Source: an uncultured Eubacteriales bacterium
GTDB taxonomy: Bacteria; Bacillota; Clostridia; Christensenellales; CAG-138
Reading direction: 5' to 3'
DNA length: 64,000 bases
Assembly: GCA_900543475.1 (NCBI GenBank)
Contig: UQRU01000001.1
Coordinates: 30,870 to 94,869 of the forward strand
A program made the position numbers and the translations under genes. The notes beneath the pieces are model-generated. The model was not told where the DNA came from. It saw nothing but the letters and a program-made list of their open reading frames with translations, and searched no databases. Shown one piece after another: positions 1-8,058 of the stretch. How positions within the stretch are numbered: position 1 is the first letter of the stretch; each line of letters opens with the position of its first letter.

Positions 1-1
1 G

Positions 2-802
2 GAGATCCGGATCCGGGTGAACCGGCCAGTCCAGGTATTGGGAAAAAACAACCGGCTGCTGCAATGGACGCCGACCCCGGCGATGTGCCAAGAGGTGCTG
101 CTGCGGCTATGCAGGCAATCCATCTACGCCTATGGGCCGGAACTGGCAGCCTGCTATATGACCCTACCGGGCGGGGTACGGGTAGGCCTGGCGGGCCGCA
201 TGGCGGGGGCGGGTGAGGAGGCCCGGCTGGTTACGGCTACGGGCTTCAACATTCGGCTGGCCCGGGCTATCCCTGGATGCGCAGACCCGCTGATGGGTAT
301 GTTGCTGGGACCGGGGGGCCTTCGGAGCACCCTGCTGCTTTCCGCGCCGGGGGCGGGCAAAACCACCATGCTGCGGGATGCGGCAAGGCAGCTGTCCCTG
401 CGGGGGATGAAGGTATGCCTTGCGGACGAACGCAGGGAGCTGGCCGGGTGCGACGACGGGGTGCCTACGTTGGATGTGGGGCCCTGCACGGATGTGTTAG
501 AGGGCTGCAAAAAGGCCCGGGCCATGTCCCTGCTGGTGCGGGGCATGGGGCCGGAGGTGCTGGTCACGGACGAATTGGCGGGCCAGGGCGACGCGGAAGC
601 GGTGATGGAGGCGGCAGGGTGCGGGGTACGGATCCTTGCCAGCGCCCACGGGGACGGCTGGGAGGATTTAAAACGGCGCAAAAGCTTGTTCCCGCTGATC
701 CAAAATGGGTGTTTTACCCAGGTGATCCTGTTGCGCCGGCAGGCAGGCCAACCGCCCCGGCTGGAGACGGTATATCGGGCAAAGGAGGAACCATGCGGTT
801 GA
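2..802 (+). CDS. spoIIIAA: SpoIIIAA, engulfment-channel ATPase (5' end cut by window)
   Basis: This is the cytoplasmic ATPase of the SpoIIIA-SpoIIQ channel that links mother cell and forespore; the family resembles secretion ATPases. A Walker A motif, SAPGAGKTT, lies near bases 342-368, followed by the nucleotide-binding core. A GTG at 17 could be called as the start, but the codons before it (2-16) read E-I-R-I-R and continue into VNRPV, matching the conserved family block, so the gene enters from outside the window and its first residues are missing. It overlaps spoIIIAB by 10 bases and heads the spoIIIA operon, which in Bacillus is transcribed by sigma-E in the mother cell; the promoter is off the window. 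Confidence 0.93.
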   Translation, partial: EIRIRVNRPVQVLGKNNRLLQWTPTPAMCQEVLLRLCRQSIYAYGPELAACYMTLPGGVRVGLAGRMAGAGEEARLVTATGFNIRLARAIPGCADPLMGMLLGPGGLRSTLLLSAPGAGKTTMLRDAARQLSLRGMKVCLADERRELAGCDDGVPTLDVGPCTDVLEGCKKARAMSLLVRGMGPEVLVTDELAGQGDAEAVMEAAGCGVRILASAHGDGWEDLKRRKSLFPLIQNGCFTQVILLRRQAGQPPRLETVYRAKEEPCG

Positions 803-1293
803 TGGGGGCCCTTGGGGCATTGGGGCTGGGGATGTTTATCGGGTACGCCAAAAGCTACAGGGTACAGGCGCGGGCCCAAGCCCTCAGCGTTTTTTTAGAG
901 GAATTGCCCAGGCTGCTCTTACAGATGGAATACAAGACCCTGCCCCTTAGCCGGCTGGTCCAAACCCTGGGAAGAGCAGATGGCTTACTGGGACCATTTT
1001 GGGCGGCTTTTGGCGCCTTGTTGCCGGAATGGGGGGTTGAGGGAGCCTGGATACAGGTCCTGGCGGAAAAAGCGCCGTACGGCCTTTCAGAAGGGGATCT
1101 GGCCATTTTACGAAACGCGGGGCCCATCCTTTCCTACCCGGAAGCGGAGGGCCGGAAAAAATCTGCCCAAGGGTTGTTGGCAGAGTTGACGGAGCAGCGG
1201 GAAGCCCTGCGCCGTGAACAGGAAAAACGGGGCAATTTGTATGGGACGCTGGGCCTGCTTATGGGCCTGGCCATGGCCATATTGATCCTATAA
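793..1293 (+). CDS. spoIIIAB: SpoIIIAB, stage III sporulation protein AB
   Basis: 166 residues. It has a hydrophobic N-terminal segment (about residues 3-17), an alpha-helical soluble middle, and a hydrophobic C-terminal anchor ending in an MGLAMAILIL-like stretch. The family resembles the GspF-like platform subunit of secretion systems and is needed for SpoIIIA channel assembly. The ATG at 793 follows a strong AAAGGAGGA ribosome binding site at 781-789 inside the end of spoIIIAA. A longer open frame reaches upstream, but that part is a shadow of spoIIIAA. Length fits the family (about 170 residues). Confidence 0.92.
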   Translation: MRLMGALGALGLGMFIGYAKSYRVQARAQALSVFLEELPRLLLQMEYKTLPLSRLVQTLGRADGLLGPFWAAFGALLPEWGVEGAWIQVLAEKAPYGLSEGDLAILRNAGPILSYPEAEGRKKSAQGLLAELTEQREALRREQEKRGNLYGTLGLLMGLAMAILIL

Positions 1294-1313
1294 GAATACG
1301 AAAGGAAAGAAAG

Positions 1314-1511
1314 ATGGGGATCGAAATCGTATTGAAGATCGCAGGCATAGGGATGCTGGTGGCGGTGAGCTGCCAGCTGCTCAAGCAAACGGGCCGGGAC
1401 GATATCGCCATGCTGGCCGCCCTGATGGGGCTGGTGATCGTATTGGGGATGGTATTGGGGGAGATCGGCTCGCTGTTTGAGGAAGTGAAGCGGATCTTCG
1501 GGTTGTATTGA
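1314..1511 (+). CDS. spoIIIAC: SpoIIIAC, small membrane subunit
   Basis: 65 residues with two predicted membrane helices and the family pattern of a polar LLKQTGRDD segment between them. SpoIIIAC is a small integral membrane component of the mother-cell side of the feeding-tube channel. An AAGGAAAGAA ribosome binding site precedes the ATG. It sits between spoIIIAB (20-base gap) and spoIIIAD (near-contact), the conserved operon order. Confidence 0.93.
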   Translation: MGIEIVLKIAGIGMLVAVSCQLLKQTGRDDIAMLAALMGLVIVLGMVLGEIGSLFEEVKRIFGLY

Positions 1512-1513
1512 CC

Positions 1514-1906
1514 ATGACGGTATTTAAGCTGGCAGGGCTTGCGCTGGTGGCCCTTTGCGGTGCCGTGTTGCTGCGTGCCTATAAGCCGGAAATGGGGCTA
1601 CAGCTTAGCATTGCCGCATGCTTTGTGCTGCTGAGCTATGCCCTAACGGACATCGCCGCCATACGCCAAGCGGTGGAAGGGGTGACCGGACGGTTTGGCT
1701 TGGGGGTAGAACAGCTCAAGCTGGTATTCAAAGTGTTGGGGATCGCCTATGTGGCCCAATTTGCCGCGGAGGCCTGTAGGGACGCGGGGGAGAGCGCTAT
1801 CGCCTCCAAGGTGGAATTGGCAGGCCGGGTGATGATCGTGGCGGCGGCCCTGCCGGCGCTGCTGGCGGTGCTGGAGCTATTGCGTAGCCTCCTGGAGGGG
1901 ATATGA
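1514..1906 (+). CDS. spoIIIAD: SpoIIIAD, membrane subunit
   Basis: 130 residues from ATG 1514. An in-frame TTG at 1508 would add two residues and overlap the spoIIIAC stop; I prefer the ATG because it aligns with the usual family N-terminus. Several membrane helices and the conserved KVLGIAYVAQFAAE...DAGESAIASKVELAGR region are clear SpoIIID-type SpoIIIAD features. It is a membrane subunit of the SpoIIIA complex and is translationally coupled to its neighbours. Confidence 0.92.
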   Translation: MTVFKLAGLALVALCGAVLLRAYKPEMGLQLSIAACFVLLSYALTDIAAIRQAVEGVTGRFGLGVEQLKLVFKVLGIAYVAQFAAEACRDAGESAIASKVELAGRVMIVAAALPALLAVLELLRSLLEGI

Positions 1907-3051
1907 AAAAAGGCTTGTGGTTGATCCTGGCGCTGGCATTGCTTTGGCCTTGCAAGGCCATGGCCCTGGAGGCGGAGCTGGAAAGCATCCTGGACGCCAC
2001 CCAGGCCCAATACGACCTATCCGCCTGGGAGGAGAGCTATGGGAAACTGCCGGCCCAGGTTCAGGATCTGTGGGGCCACGGGGATATCAATAGCCTGATC
2101 GCCGGGTTTGCCAGGGGAGAGGGGTTGGAGGCCCAGGGGTTGCTGGAAGGGCTGTGGGAAACGGCAAAAGCGACCCTTGCCCAGGGGCTTGGGTCCTTGG
2201 CCTCCATTATAGGCATTGCCCTGTTGACCGGGTTATTAGACGCACTTTTGGGGGAAAAGCAAACCAATGTAAAGGAGATCGCCTCCTTTTTATGCTATAG
2301 CGTGTGCGTTATGATCCTAAGCGCCCTGCTGGCGGATCAGCTGGCCATGACCGCCGGGGTCATCCAGGAATTGTGCGGCTTGCTGGAAACCGTTTCCCCT
2401 TTGCTGGTCACCCTGCTGGCCGCCATTGGGGCCACGGCGTCTGCGGGCATGGTGCAACCCATGTTCGTGCTCCTCAGCGGCACCGTGGCCAAAGTGGTCC
2501 AGAGCGTGCTGCTGCCTGGGGTCATGGGGGCAGGGGTATTGTATATCGTGGGGGCGTTGGCTGGACGGGAACAGGTGACCCATTTGGCGAATACCATCAA
2601 ATCCTTTGTAAAATGGGCTATGGGCGGGATCACCACGGTTTTTCTTGGGGCCATGGCCTTGGGAGGCATGAGCGCCGGCGGCGTGGACAGCATCAGCTTC
2701 CGTACCATGAAGTATACCCTGGATAAGTCTCTGCCGCTGGTGGGCGGCGTGGTGGCGGGAAGTTTAGATAGCGTGCGGGGCTGCACCATCCTGATCAAAA
2801 ACGCCGCGGGCATGGCAGGGGTGGTGATGGCCTTGGGGGTGGTGCTGATGCCTTTGCTCCAATTGATGGGCATGAGCCTTGCCTTTCAGCTGACCGGCGC
2901 CTTGTGCGCGCAGGTGTCCGATAGCCGGATGCCGAAGATGCTCACCGGCATGGCGGATATATGCAGGTATATGTTTGCATGCGCCGGCTTGGTGGCCCTG
3001 ATGTTCGTGTTAACAATGGGGCTGGTGGTGGCGTTGGGCAGCGGAGGATAG
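1903..3051 (+). CDS. spoIIIAE: SpoIIIAE, polytopic membrane subunit
   Basis: 382 residues, normal length for the family. An N-terminal signal peptide (about residues 1-21, ending CKAMA) is followed by a soluble stretch and then many hydrophobic helices rich in Gly and Ala. SpoIIIAE is the largest membrane subunit of the SpoIIIA channel apparatus. It overlaps spoIIIAD by 4 bases (ATGA) and is followed 5 bases later by the shortened spoIIIAF. Confidence 0.93.
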   Translation: MKKGLWLILALALLWPCKAMALEAELESILDATQAQYDLSAWEESYGKLPAQVQDLWGHGDINSLIAGFARGEGLEAQGLLEGLWETAKATLAQGLGSLASIIGIALLTGLLDALLGEKQTNVKEIASFLCYSVCVMILSALLADQLAMTAGVIQELCGLLETVSPLLVTLLAAIGATASAGMVQPMFVLLSGTVAKVVQSVLLPGVMGAGVLYIVGALAGREQVTHLANTIKSFVKWAMGGITTVFLGAMALGGMSAGGVDSISFRTMKYTLDKSLPLVGGVVAGSLDSVRGCTILIKNAAGMAGVVMALGVVLMPLLQLMGMSLAFQLTGALCAQVSDSRMPKMLTGMADICRYMFACAGLVALMFVLTMGLVVALGSGG

Positions 3052-3056
3052 AAAGC

Positions 3057-3233
3057 ATGGGCTGGCTATATGGGATCGTGCTCAAGGTGAGCGCGGCGGC
3101 GATTTTACGATGTATCCTGGGGTTTTTGCTCCCGGCGGGGGCGCTGCAAAAAAGCGCCGCCCGGGGGGTGGACTTGATCATATTTTGGATGTTGGCGGAA
3201 GGCATCCTTTCCGCCTGGCAGGAGGCGCCATGA
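3057..3233 (+). CDS. spoIIIAF: SpoIIIAF, truncated to its membrane domain
   Basis: Only 58 residues from ATG 3057, which follows a GCGGAGGATAGAAAGC ribosome binding region. It has two hydrophobic segments, ILRCILGFLLP and DLIIFWMLAEGILS, that match the N-terminal membrane hairpin of SpoIIIAF in both order and operon position. Bacillus SpoIIIAF is about 206 residues with a soluble ring-forming domain after the hairpin; that domain is absent here. The stop overlaps the spoIIIAG start (ATGA), so translation is coupled and no leftover sequence for the missing domain lies between the genes. I read this as a shortened but maintained gene rather than a recent frameshift. Confidence 0.72.
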   Translation: MGWLYGIVLKVSAAAILRCILGFLLPAGALQKSAARGVDLIIFWMLAEGILSAWQEAP

Positions 3234-3814
3234 AGGAATGGAAGGCAGTTACTGAACCTCTGGGCCGTTTGGCTGCCCGGATGAAGGGGGATAAGCGGAT
3301 CGAACTGGCGGTGTATGTGTTGCTGGCCGCCCTGGGGATCTTGGTGTACACAGCATCCTGCGGGAAAGAGGCGGAGGAACCAGCCCAGGCGGGCATGGTG
3401 GAAGCCCCAGCAGAAACCGCCGTGGAAGAACGGCTGGAGGAGACATTGTCCTGCATACGGGGGGCGGGAAAGGTACAGGTGATGATCACCTACGACACCG
3501 GCGCCCAGGTGGTGCCGGCTATGCGTACAGAGGTACAAAGCAGTACCCAAGAAAGCGCAGGCACAGAGACCGCCACCGTCAACGAAAACCGTACGGAGGT
3601 ATCCGCCCCCGCCACCCTCAATGACGAGGCGTTGGTCCTGACGGAAAAGGCCCCGGCGGTACGGGGGGTGATCGTGATCGCGGAAGGGGCGGCGGATATC
3701 GCCGTAAAGCTGCGGCTACAAAGCGCAGTACAGACGGTACTGGGGATCGATCCAGGATGTATCGAGGTGTTTGAGATGAGCCGGCCGGCTTATGAAGAAG
3801 GAGGAGAAGGATGA
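3230..3814 (+). CDS. spoIIIAG: SpoIIIAG, ring-forming channel protein
   Basis: 194 residues from ATG 3230, preceded by GGAGG at 3221-3225. One membrane helix (about residues 24-42) is followed by a soluble domain that in other species forms the large ring of the SpoIIIA channel in the intermembrane space. The region GAGKVQVMITYDTG and the later APAVRGVIVIAEGA are recognisable family blocks. A longer open frame starting at 3110 reads the spoIIIAF region in another frame and is not protein coding. Overlaps spoIIIAH by 4 bases. Confidence 0.9.
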   Translation: MKEWKAVTEPLGRLAARMKGDKRIELAVYVLLAALGILVYTASCGKEAEEPAQAGMVEAPAETAVEERLEETLSCIRGAGKVQVMITYDTGAQVVPAMRTEVQSSTQESAGTETATVNENRTEVSAPATLNDEALVLTEKAPAVRGVIVIAEGAADIAVKLRLQSAVQTVLGIDPGCIEVFEMSRPAYEEGGEG

Positions 3815-4350
3815 AAACCAAGGGCTTTATTAGAAAATATGCGGTATTATTGGTAGCTGGGGCGTTGCTGGTAGGGGCTGTGGTCCTGAACATACGGCTT
3901 AATCAAGGAACGGAACCGGTTTTAGCACAAGGGGAACCCGAAACCGAGGATGCGGGTATGCAGGCGGCAGTGGATGAGATGGATGTGGAGCAGACGGATG
4001 CGGATTATTTTGCCTCCTTCCGGGCGGAACGGGATGCGGTCAGGGCGACGGAGATCGAATATTTAGACGAAGTGATCGCCGTATCCTATAGCGATGCGGA
4101 GACCCTAGCGGATGCCCAGGCGCAGAAGCTGGCGTTGGTGGAAAACATGGAGGCGGAATTTACCATAGAAAATCTGCTGCGCGCCAAGGGGTTTTCCGAT
4201 GCGGCGGTCACATTTCACAAGGGCTCGGTAAACGTGGTGGTGGATTCCCCCCAATTGAGCAGCGAGCAGGTGGCCCAGATCCTGGATGTGGTGACCCGTG
4301 AAACCGGGGAAAGTGCGGATAATATTAAGATTTTATCCCAAGCCCAGTAA
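3811..4350 (+). CDS. spoIIIAH: SpoIIIAH, mother-cell channel protein that binds SpoIIQ
   Basis: 179 residues: an N-terminal membrane anchor (about residues 9-29), an acidic linker, then the YscJ/FliF-like ring-building domain toward the C-terminus (LLRAKGFSDAAVTFHKGSVNVVV). The protein spans the mother-cell membrane and interlocks with forespore SpoIIQ. It is the last gene of the spoIIIA operon, followed by a gap that holds the promoter of the asp23 gene. Confidence 0.92.
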   Translation: MKTKGFIRKYAVLLVAGALLVGAVVLNIRLNQGTEPVLAQGEPETEDAGMQAAVDEMDVEQTDADYFASFRAERDAVRATEIEYLDEVIAVSYSDAETLADAQAQKLALVENMEAEFTIENLLRAKGFSDAAVTFHKGSVNVVVDSPQLSSEQVAQILDVVTRETGESADNIKILSQAQ

Positions 4351-4394
4351 AAGATGTACAAATTGAAAATAAAACGGGAACAAAGGCAATTGTG

Positions 4395-4423
4395 TTTGCA
4401 GGGCTGGGAAAATCTGATATAAT
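4395..4423 (+). promoter_or_regulatory. Housekeeping-type promoter before asp23
   Basis: A -35-like TTTGCA (4395-4400) and a perfect TATAAT (4418-4423) are separated by 17 bases, 32 bases before the asp23 start. It separates vegetative envelope and housekeeping genes from the sporulation operon upstream. Confidence 0.6.
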
Positions 4424-4454
4424 ATACGAAAGATCAACGCAAGGAGGCAATACC

Positions 4455-4877
4455 ATGGCATCTGACAAGAGCATCAGCACCGATGTGACCGCCATCGAGG
4501 GCGGCAAGATTATATTTGCGCCGGACGTAATCGCAACCATTGCCAACCTGGCCGCCAGCGAAGTGGAAGGTGTTGAAAACCTAAGCGGCACGGTAGCCGA
4601 GAGCATCAGCGGCATGCTGGGCGGGAAAAAGAGCCTCACCAAGGGGATCCGTGTGGATTTCACCGAAGAAAATGTTAATATCGACATTAGCGTGGTGGTG
4701 AAATATGGCTTTAAGATCCACGAGGTATGCCAAAACATTCAGAAAAAAGTCAAGGCTACCATCGAAAACATGACGGGCTTGTCCGTATCCACCATCAATG
4801 TGGCCGTCCAGTCCATCAGCTTTGAAAAGCCGGAAAAAACCCCTTCTGTTTCCGTGACGGAAAAGCCCGAGGCATAA
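4455..4877 (+). CDS. Asp23/Gls24 family envelope stress protein (YqhY-like)
   Basis: 140 residues from ATG 4455, which follows an AAGGAGG ribosome binding site at 4441-4447. The region GKIIFAPDVIATIANLAASEVEGV...NIDISVVVKYGFKIHEVCQNIQ is the Asp23 domain. Asp23 proteins are abundant cytoplasmic proteins held at the membrane by AmaP; the YqhY subgroup lies next to nusB or accBC in Bacillota and is linked to fatty acid and envelope homeostasis. The downstream AmaP gene supports the assignment. The open frame extends 21 codons upstream, but that part overlaps the promoter. Confidence 0.9.
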   Translation: MASDKSISTDVTAIEGGKIIFAPDVIATIANLAASEVEGVENLSGTVAESISGMLGGKKSLTKGIRVDFTEENVNIDISVVVKYGFKIHEVCQNIQKKVKATIENMTGLSVSTINVAVQSISFEKPEKTPSVSVTEKPEA

Positions 4878-4920
4878 AGGCATAATGATTTTTTGCCCGG
4901 ATGTATGACCCGCAGAATCT

Positions 4921-4945
4921 GGCGATCGGGTTTAGCCTGATCGCC
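4921..4945 (+). repeat. Inverted repeat between asp23 and amaP
   Basis: GGCGATC and GATCGCC form a perfect 7-base stem with an 11-base loop. There is no run of T after it, so it is a weak terminator at best; it may reduce read-through from the highly expressed asp23 gene into amaP. Confidence 0.4.
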
Positions 4946-4994
4946 CTTTGGCGTGTTGTTCCGGGCTGTTTCATAGCAGAAAGGTCGTGTTTAT

Positions 4995-5567
4995 ATGAAG
5001 CCAAGCATTTTTCATCGATTCCTTCTGGTTGTCCTGACCCTGTTGGGCATGGTGGTAGGCCTGCTGTTGCTGGTCATGGCAACGGGCTTGTATCCCTTGG
5101 ATACCTTGCGGATGGCGATAGATGCCTATCGAACCCAGCTGGGGACGCTTAATTTTGCCCTTGTGATGGGTGGGACAGGCGTTGTGCTTTTCCTGCTGTC
5201 CCTGGCCATTTTGGTTGGGTTCAACCGGGGGGACCGGACGCCTGCGCAGCCGCCGGTCACCTCCGCGTTGGTATCCGCTGGCGATTATGGCACCACCCAG
5301 ATCGCCCTTTCCGCCATCGACGCAATGGTGCAGCGCCATTGCAAAACCAATGTTAGAATCCGGGAGGTCGCCAGCGTAATCACCTTGCAGGAAAACGGCA
5401 TTGGCATTCAGCTCAAGCTGTCCCTGCTCAACGACGCCAACATTCCCGAAACCACAGAGGCCCTGCGCAACTCTTTGCGGGAGCATATCGAGACCCTTAC
5501 GGGGATCCAGGTGCGGGAAGTGAGCATTATGGTGGTCAGCGGCCCGTCGCAAGCGTTGCAGAAGTAA
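4995..5567 (+). CDS. amaP: AmaP, membrane anchor for Asp23
   Basis: 190 residues with two membrane helices (about residues 8-32 and 54-75), followed by a soluble C-terminal domain that itself resembles Asp23 (VRIREVASVITLQENGIGIQLKLSL). AmaP proteins tether Asp23 to the cytoplasmic membrane. The position directly after an Asp23 gene and before a DUF2273 gene is the conserved context. Confidence 0.85.
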   Translation: MKPSIFHRFLLVVLTLLGMVVGLLLLVMATGLYPLDTLRMAIDAYRTQLGTLNFALVMGGTGVVLFLLSLAILVGFNRGDRTPAQPPVTSALVSAGDYGTTQIALSAIDAMVQRHCKTNVRIREVASVITLQENGIGIQLKLSLLNDANIPETTEALRNSLREHIETLTGIQVREVSIMVVSGPSQALQK

Positions 5568-5581
5568 GCTGGAGGTAAGGT

Positions 5582-5806
5582 ATGCACAAAAAAGAACTCC
5601 TGGCATTTTTCTTGCAACACAAGTGGCAGATCCTAGGAGCGCTGGGAGGGCTGGTGTTCTGTATCCTGGTGTTTGTAATCAACTTCTGGCGCACTTTATT
5701 CCTGTTTGCAGTGGTGGCAGCCTTGTCTTTTTTAGGCGCGCTGCTGGATGAAGGCGGCGTTGACCGGGTGCAAGAATTTTTTAGCCGACTATTTAGAAAG
5801 AAATAA
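5582..5806 (+). CDS. DUF2273 small membrane protein
   Basis: 74 residues with two membrane helices separated by a short turn, ending in a basic FFSRLFRKK tail. This matches the DUF2273 family, which accompanies Asp23 and AmaP genes across Bacillota; its biochemical role is unknown. It starts 14 bases after amaP with a GGAGGTAAGGT ribosome binding region and runs into nusB after 19 bases, so all are probably one operon. Confidence 0.82.
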   Translation: MHKKELLAFFLQHKWQILGALGGLVFCILVFVINFWRTLFLFAVVAALSFLGALLDEGGVDRVQEFFSRLFRKK

Positions 5807-5825
5807 AGACGGAGAATAGAGAACC

Positions 5826-6245
5826 ATGAGCAGAAAGACAGCCCGCGAGGTGGCAATGAAGCTGGCCTTTGCAAGCCTATTTGGGGGCGAGGATACCTAT
5901 GAGGCAGTGCTGGACAAGTCCGGCATTCAGGAGTCCCCCTCCCAGGAGGATTTGGCATTTTCCCAGGCGGTGCTGGCGGGCATTGAAGCCAACAGCGTCC
6001 AGATCGACCAAACCATTGAAGAACTGGCGGTAGGCTGGCGGATCGACCGTATGCCCCGGGTGGATCTTTCCATCCTGCGGGTGGCCATCTACGAGATGCT
6101 GTACCGGAAGGATATCCCTTGCAGCGTCTCCATCAATGAGGCGGTGGAGCTGGCCAAAGCCTTTGGGGGCGAGCGATCCCCCGCATATATCAACGGAATG
6201 CTGGGTACGCTGGCCAAGCGGCTGGAAGGCGGGGAGGCCTCTTGA
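5826..6245 (+). CDS. nusB: NusB, transcription antitermination factor
   Basis: 139 residues, the normal length. The all-helical NusB fold is indicated by the N-terminal RKTAREVAMKLAFA and the conserved RMPRVDLSILRVAIYEMLY and SINEAVELAKAFGGERSPAYINGMLG blocks. NusB binds boxA RNA with S10 in rRNA antitermination. Overlaps the next gene by one base (TGATG). Confidence 0.96.
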   Translation: MSRKTAREVAMKLAFASLFGGEDTYEAVLDKSGIQESPSQEDLAFSQAVLAGIEANSVQIDQTIEELAVGWRIDRMPRVDLSILRVAIYEMLYRKDIPCSVSINEAVELAKAFGGERSPAYINGMLGTLAKRLEGGEAS

Positions 6246-7204
6246 TGGGCCTGTTTCTTGGAATCGATACAAGCTGTTATACCACCTCCGTGGCATGCGT
6301 GGATGAAAAGGGCATCGTCTATGAAAAACGGACGGTGCTTTCTGTCAAGTTGGGCCAAAGGGGCCTGCGGCAGAGCGAAGGGCTGTTTCAGCATGTGCGG
6401 AATCTGGAGAGCTTGCTCCCCGGTATGCTAGCCTGCCTGGATCGCAGCCAGATCCGAGGCATTGGGGTCAGCAGCCGGCCCAGGCCGGAAGCGGATTCCT
6501 ATATGCCGGTATTTTTGGCAGGCCGCATGGCCGCTGCTTCCTTGGGCGCAGGATTGGGTCTGACGCCCTACCATACCTCCCATCAGCAAGGGCATGTGCG
6601 GGCGGCGATGCTGGGGAATGAAGCCCTGCTAGAACAGCTGCCTATTTTGGGTATGCATATCTCCGGCGGCACTACGGAGATTTTTACTGTGGACGCGGGA
6701 TTATCCATTCGCCTATTGGGGGGTACGGAGGATCTGCATGCAGGCCAACTGGTGGATCGGCTGGGGGTGGCGATGGGGTTGCCCTTCCCGGCAGGCGCTC
6801 ATTTGGAAGCGGTCGCACGGGCAGCGGGAGACACCAACATCAAGCTGCCGGCCAGCGTAAAGGAGCTGCGGTGTTCCTTCTCCGGGGTGGAAACGGCAGC
6901 CCGCTCTTTGCTGGGCAAGGCCCAGATGGGAGAGCTGGCCTTGGCGGTATACGATTGCCTGGCCAGAACCTTTACAAAGCTTATCGTGCAGGCGGCGGAT
7001 AAGACGGGGCGAAACCGTATCTTGCTGGCAGGCGGCGTGGCCTCCAGCGGGCTGCTGCGGGAAATGTTGCAAGAACGGCTGGAAAAGGCCGACATCGATC
7101 TATATTTTGGCGATCCGGCCCTGAGCACAGACAACGCCGTTGGGGTTGCCTTGCTGACCCGGGACCGGATCTTACAGGAGGCAAATGGATGGGACAGATC
7201 TTAG
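6245..7204 (+). CDS. TsaD-like M22 family protein
   Basis: 319 residues from ATG 6245 (an in-frame TTG at 6242 is less likely). It has the ASKHA-type nucleotide-binding fold of the Kae1/TsaD/YgjD family: FLGIDTSCYTTSVAC at the N-terminus, a metal-binding-like HTSHQQGH, and HISGGTTE. TsaD proper makes the t6A modification of tRNA with TsaB, C and E. This one is shorter than TsaD and sits next to folD and nusB rather than with tsaB/tsaE, a position where Clostridia carry a TsaD paralogue of unknown role. I cannot tell from this window whether it is the only copy. Confidence 0.75.
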   Translation: MGLFLGIDTSCYTTSVACVDEKGIVYEKRTVLSVKLGQRGLRQSEGLFQHVRNLESLLPGMLACLDRSQIRGIGVSSRPRPEADSYMPVFLAGRMAAASLGAGLGLTPYHTSHQQGHVRAAMLGNEALLEQLPILGMHISGGTTEIFTVDAGLSIRLLGGTEDLHAGQLVDRLGVAMGLPFPAGAHLEAVARAAGDTNIKLPASVKELRCSFSGVETAARSLLGKAQMGELALAVYDCLARTFTKLIVQAADKTGRNRILLAGGVASSGLLREMLQERLEKADIDLYFGDPALSTDNAVGVALLTRDRILQEANGWDRS

Positions 7205-8058
7205 ATGGAAAGGCCCTCGCCCAAACCCTTTGCGAGGATCTAAAAAAACGAGTAGACGCCCTAACCGCCCAAGGGATCACGCCAAAGCTGGCAGTGATCC
7301 TGGTGGGGGAAGATCCCGCATCCCAGCTTTACGTAAGGTCCAAGGGAAAGCGGGCGGCGGAGCTGGGGATCCTTGCGGAGCAGTATACCTATCCGGCCAG
7401 CCTTTCGGAAGGGGCGCTTCTGGACAAGATCCGGCAGCTCAACCAGGATGATACCGTCCACGGTATCCTGGTGCAGCTGCCCTTGCCCGGCCATTTGGAC
7501 CCGGACAAGGTGATCGCCTGCATCGATCCACAAAAGGATGTGGACGGGTTCCACGTGCAAAACGCCGGCGCCCTGCTTACCGGCCAGCCTGGCTTTATAC
7601 CCTGTACCCCCAAAGGGATATTGGCGTTGGTGAAACGCACGGGGCTTCCCATTGCGGGGAAGCGATGCGTGGTGGTGGGCCGAAGCAACATCGTGGGCAA
7701 GCCTGTGGCCCTGCTGATGCTACGGGAGGATGCCACGGTGACCATTTGTCATTCCCACACAAAGGAGCTTGGCGCCATCACCCGGGAGGCGGATATCCTG
7801 ATTGCCGCGGTGGGCAAGGCGGGGTTGATCACAGCGGATATGGTCAAAGAAGGGGCTGTGGTCATCGACGTAGGCCAGGTGCGGATCCAGGGGAAATGGC
7901 AGGGGGACGTGGACTTTGGCCCGGTATGTGAAAAGGCGGCCTTTACCACCCCTGTACCGGGGGGAGTGGGTCCCATGACCATCGCTATGCTGATGGACAA
8001 CACGGTGGAATCCGCCCAACGGGCGCTACAAGCACGGTTGGAACATGGAAAGGGTTAA
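7189..8058 (+). CDS. folD: FolD, methylene-THF dehydrogenase/cyclohydrolase
   Basis: 289 residues. The bifunctional enzyme interconverts 5,10-methylene- and 10-formyl-tetrahydrofolate for one-carbon metabolism. Visible motifs: the catalytic YVRSKGK region with its lysine, VQLPLPGHLD, the GRSNIVGKPVA nucleotide-binding loop, and the C-terminal TPVPGGVGPMT. The ATG at 7189 lies 16 bases inside the previous gene with an AGGAGG site at 7176-7181. It overlaps xseA by 14 bases. Confidence 0.97.
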   Translation: MGQILDGKALAQTLCEDLKKRVDALTAQGITPKLAVILVGEDPASQLYVRSKGKRAAELGILAEQYTYPASLSEGALLDKIRQLNQDDTVHGILVQLPLPGHLDPDKVIACIDPQKDVDGFHVQNAGALLTGQPGFIPCTPKGILALVKRTGLPIAGKRCVVVGRSNIVGKPVALLMLREDATVTICHSHTKELGAITREADILIAAVGKAGLITADMVKEGAVVIDVGQVRIQGKWQGDVDFGPVCEKAAFTTPVPGGVGPMTIAMLMDNTVESAQRALQARLEHGKG

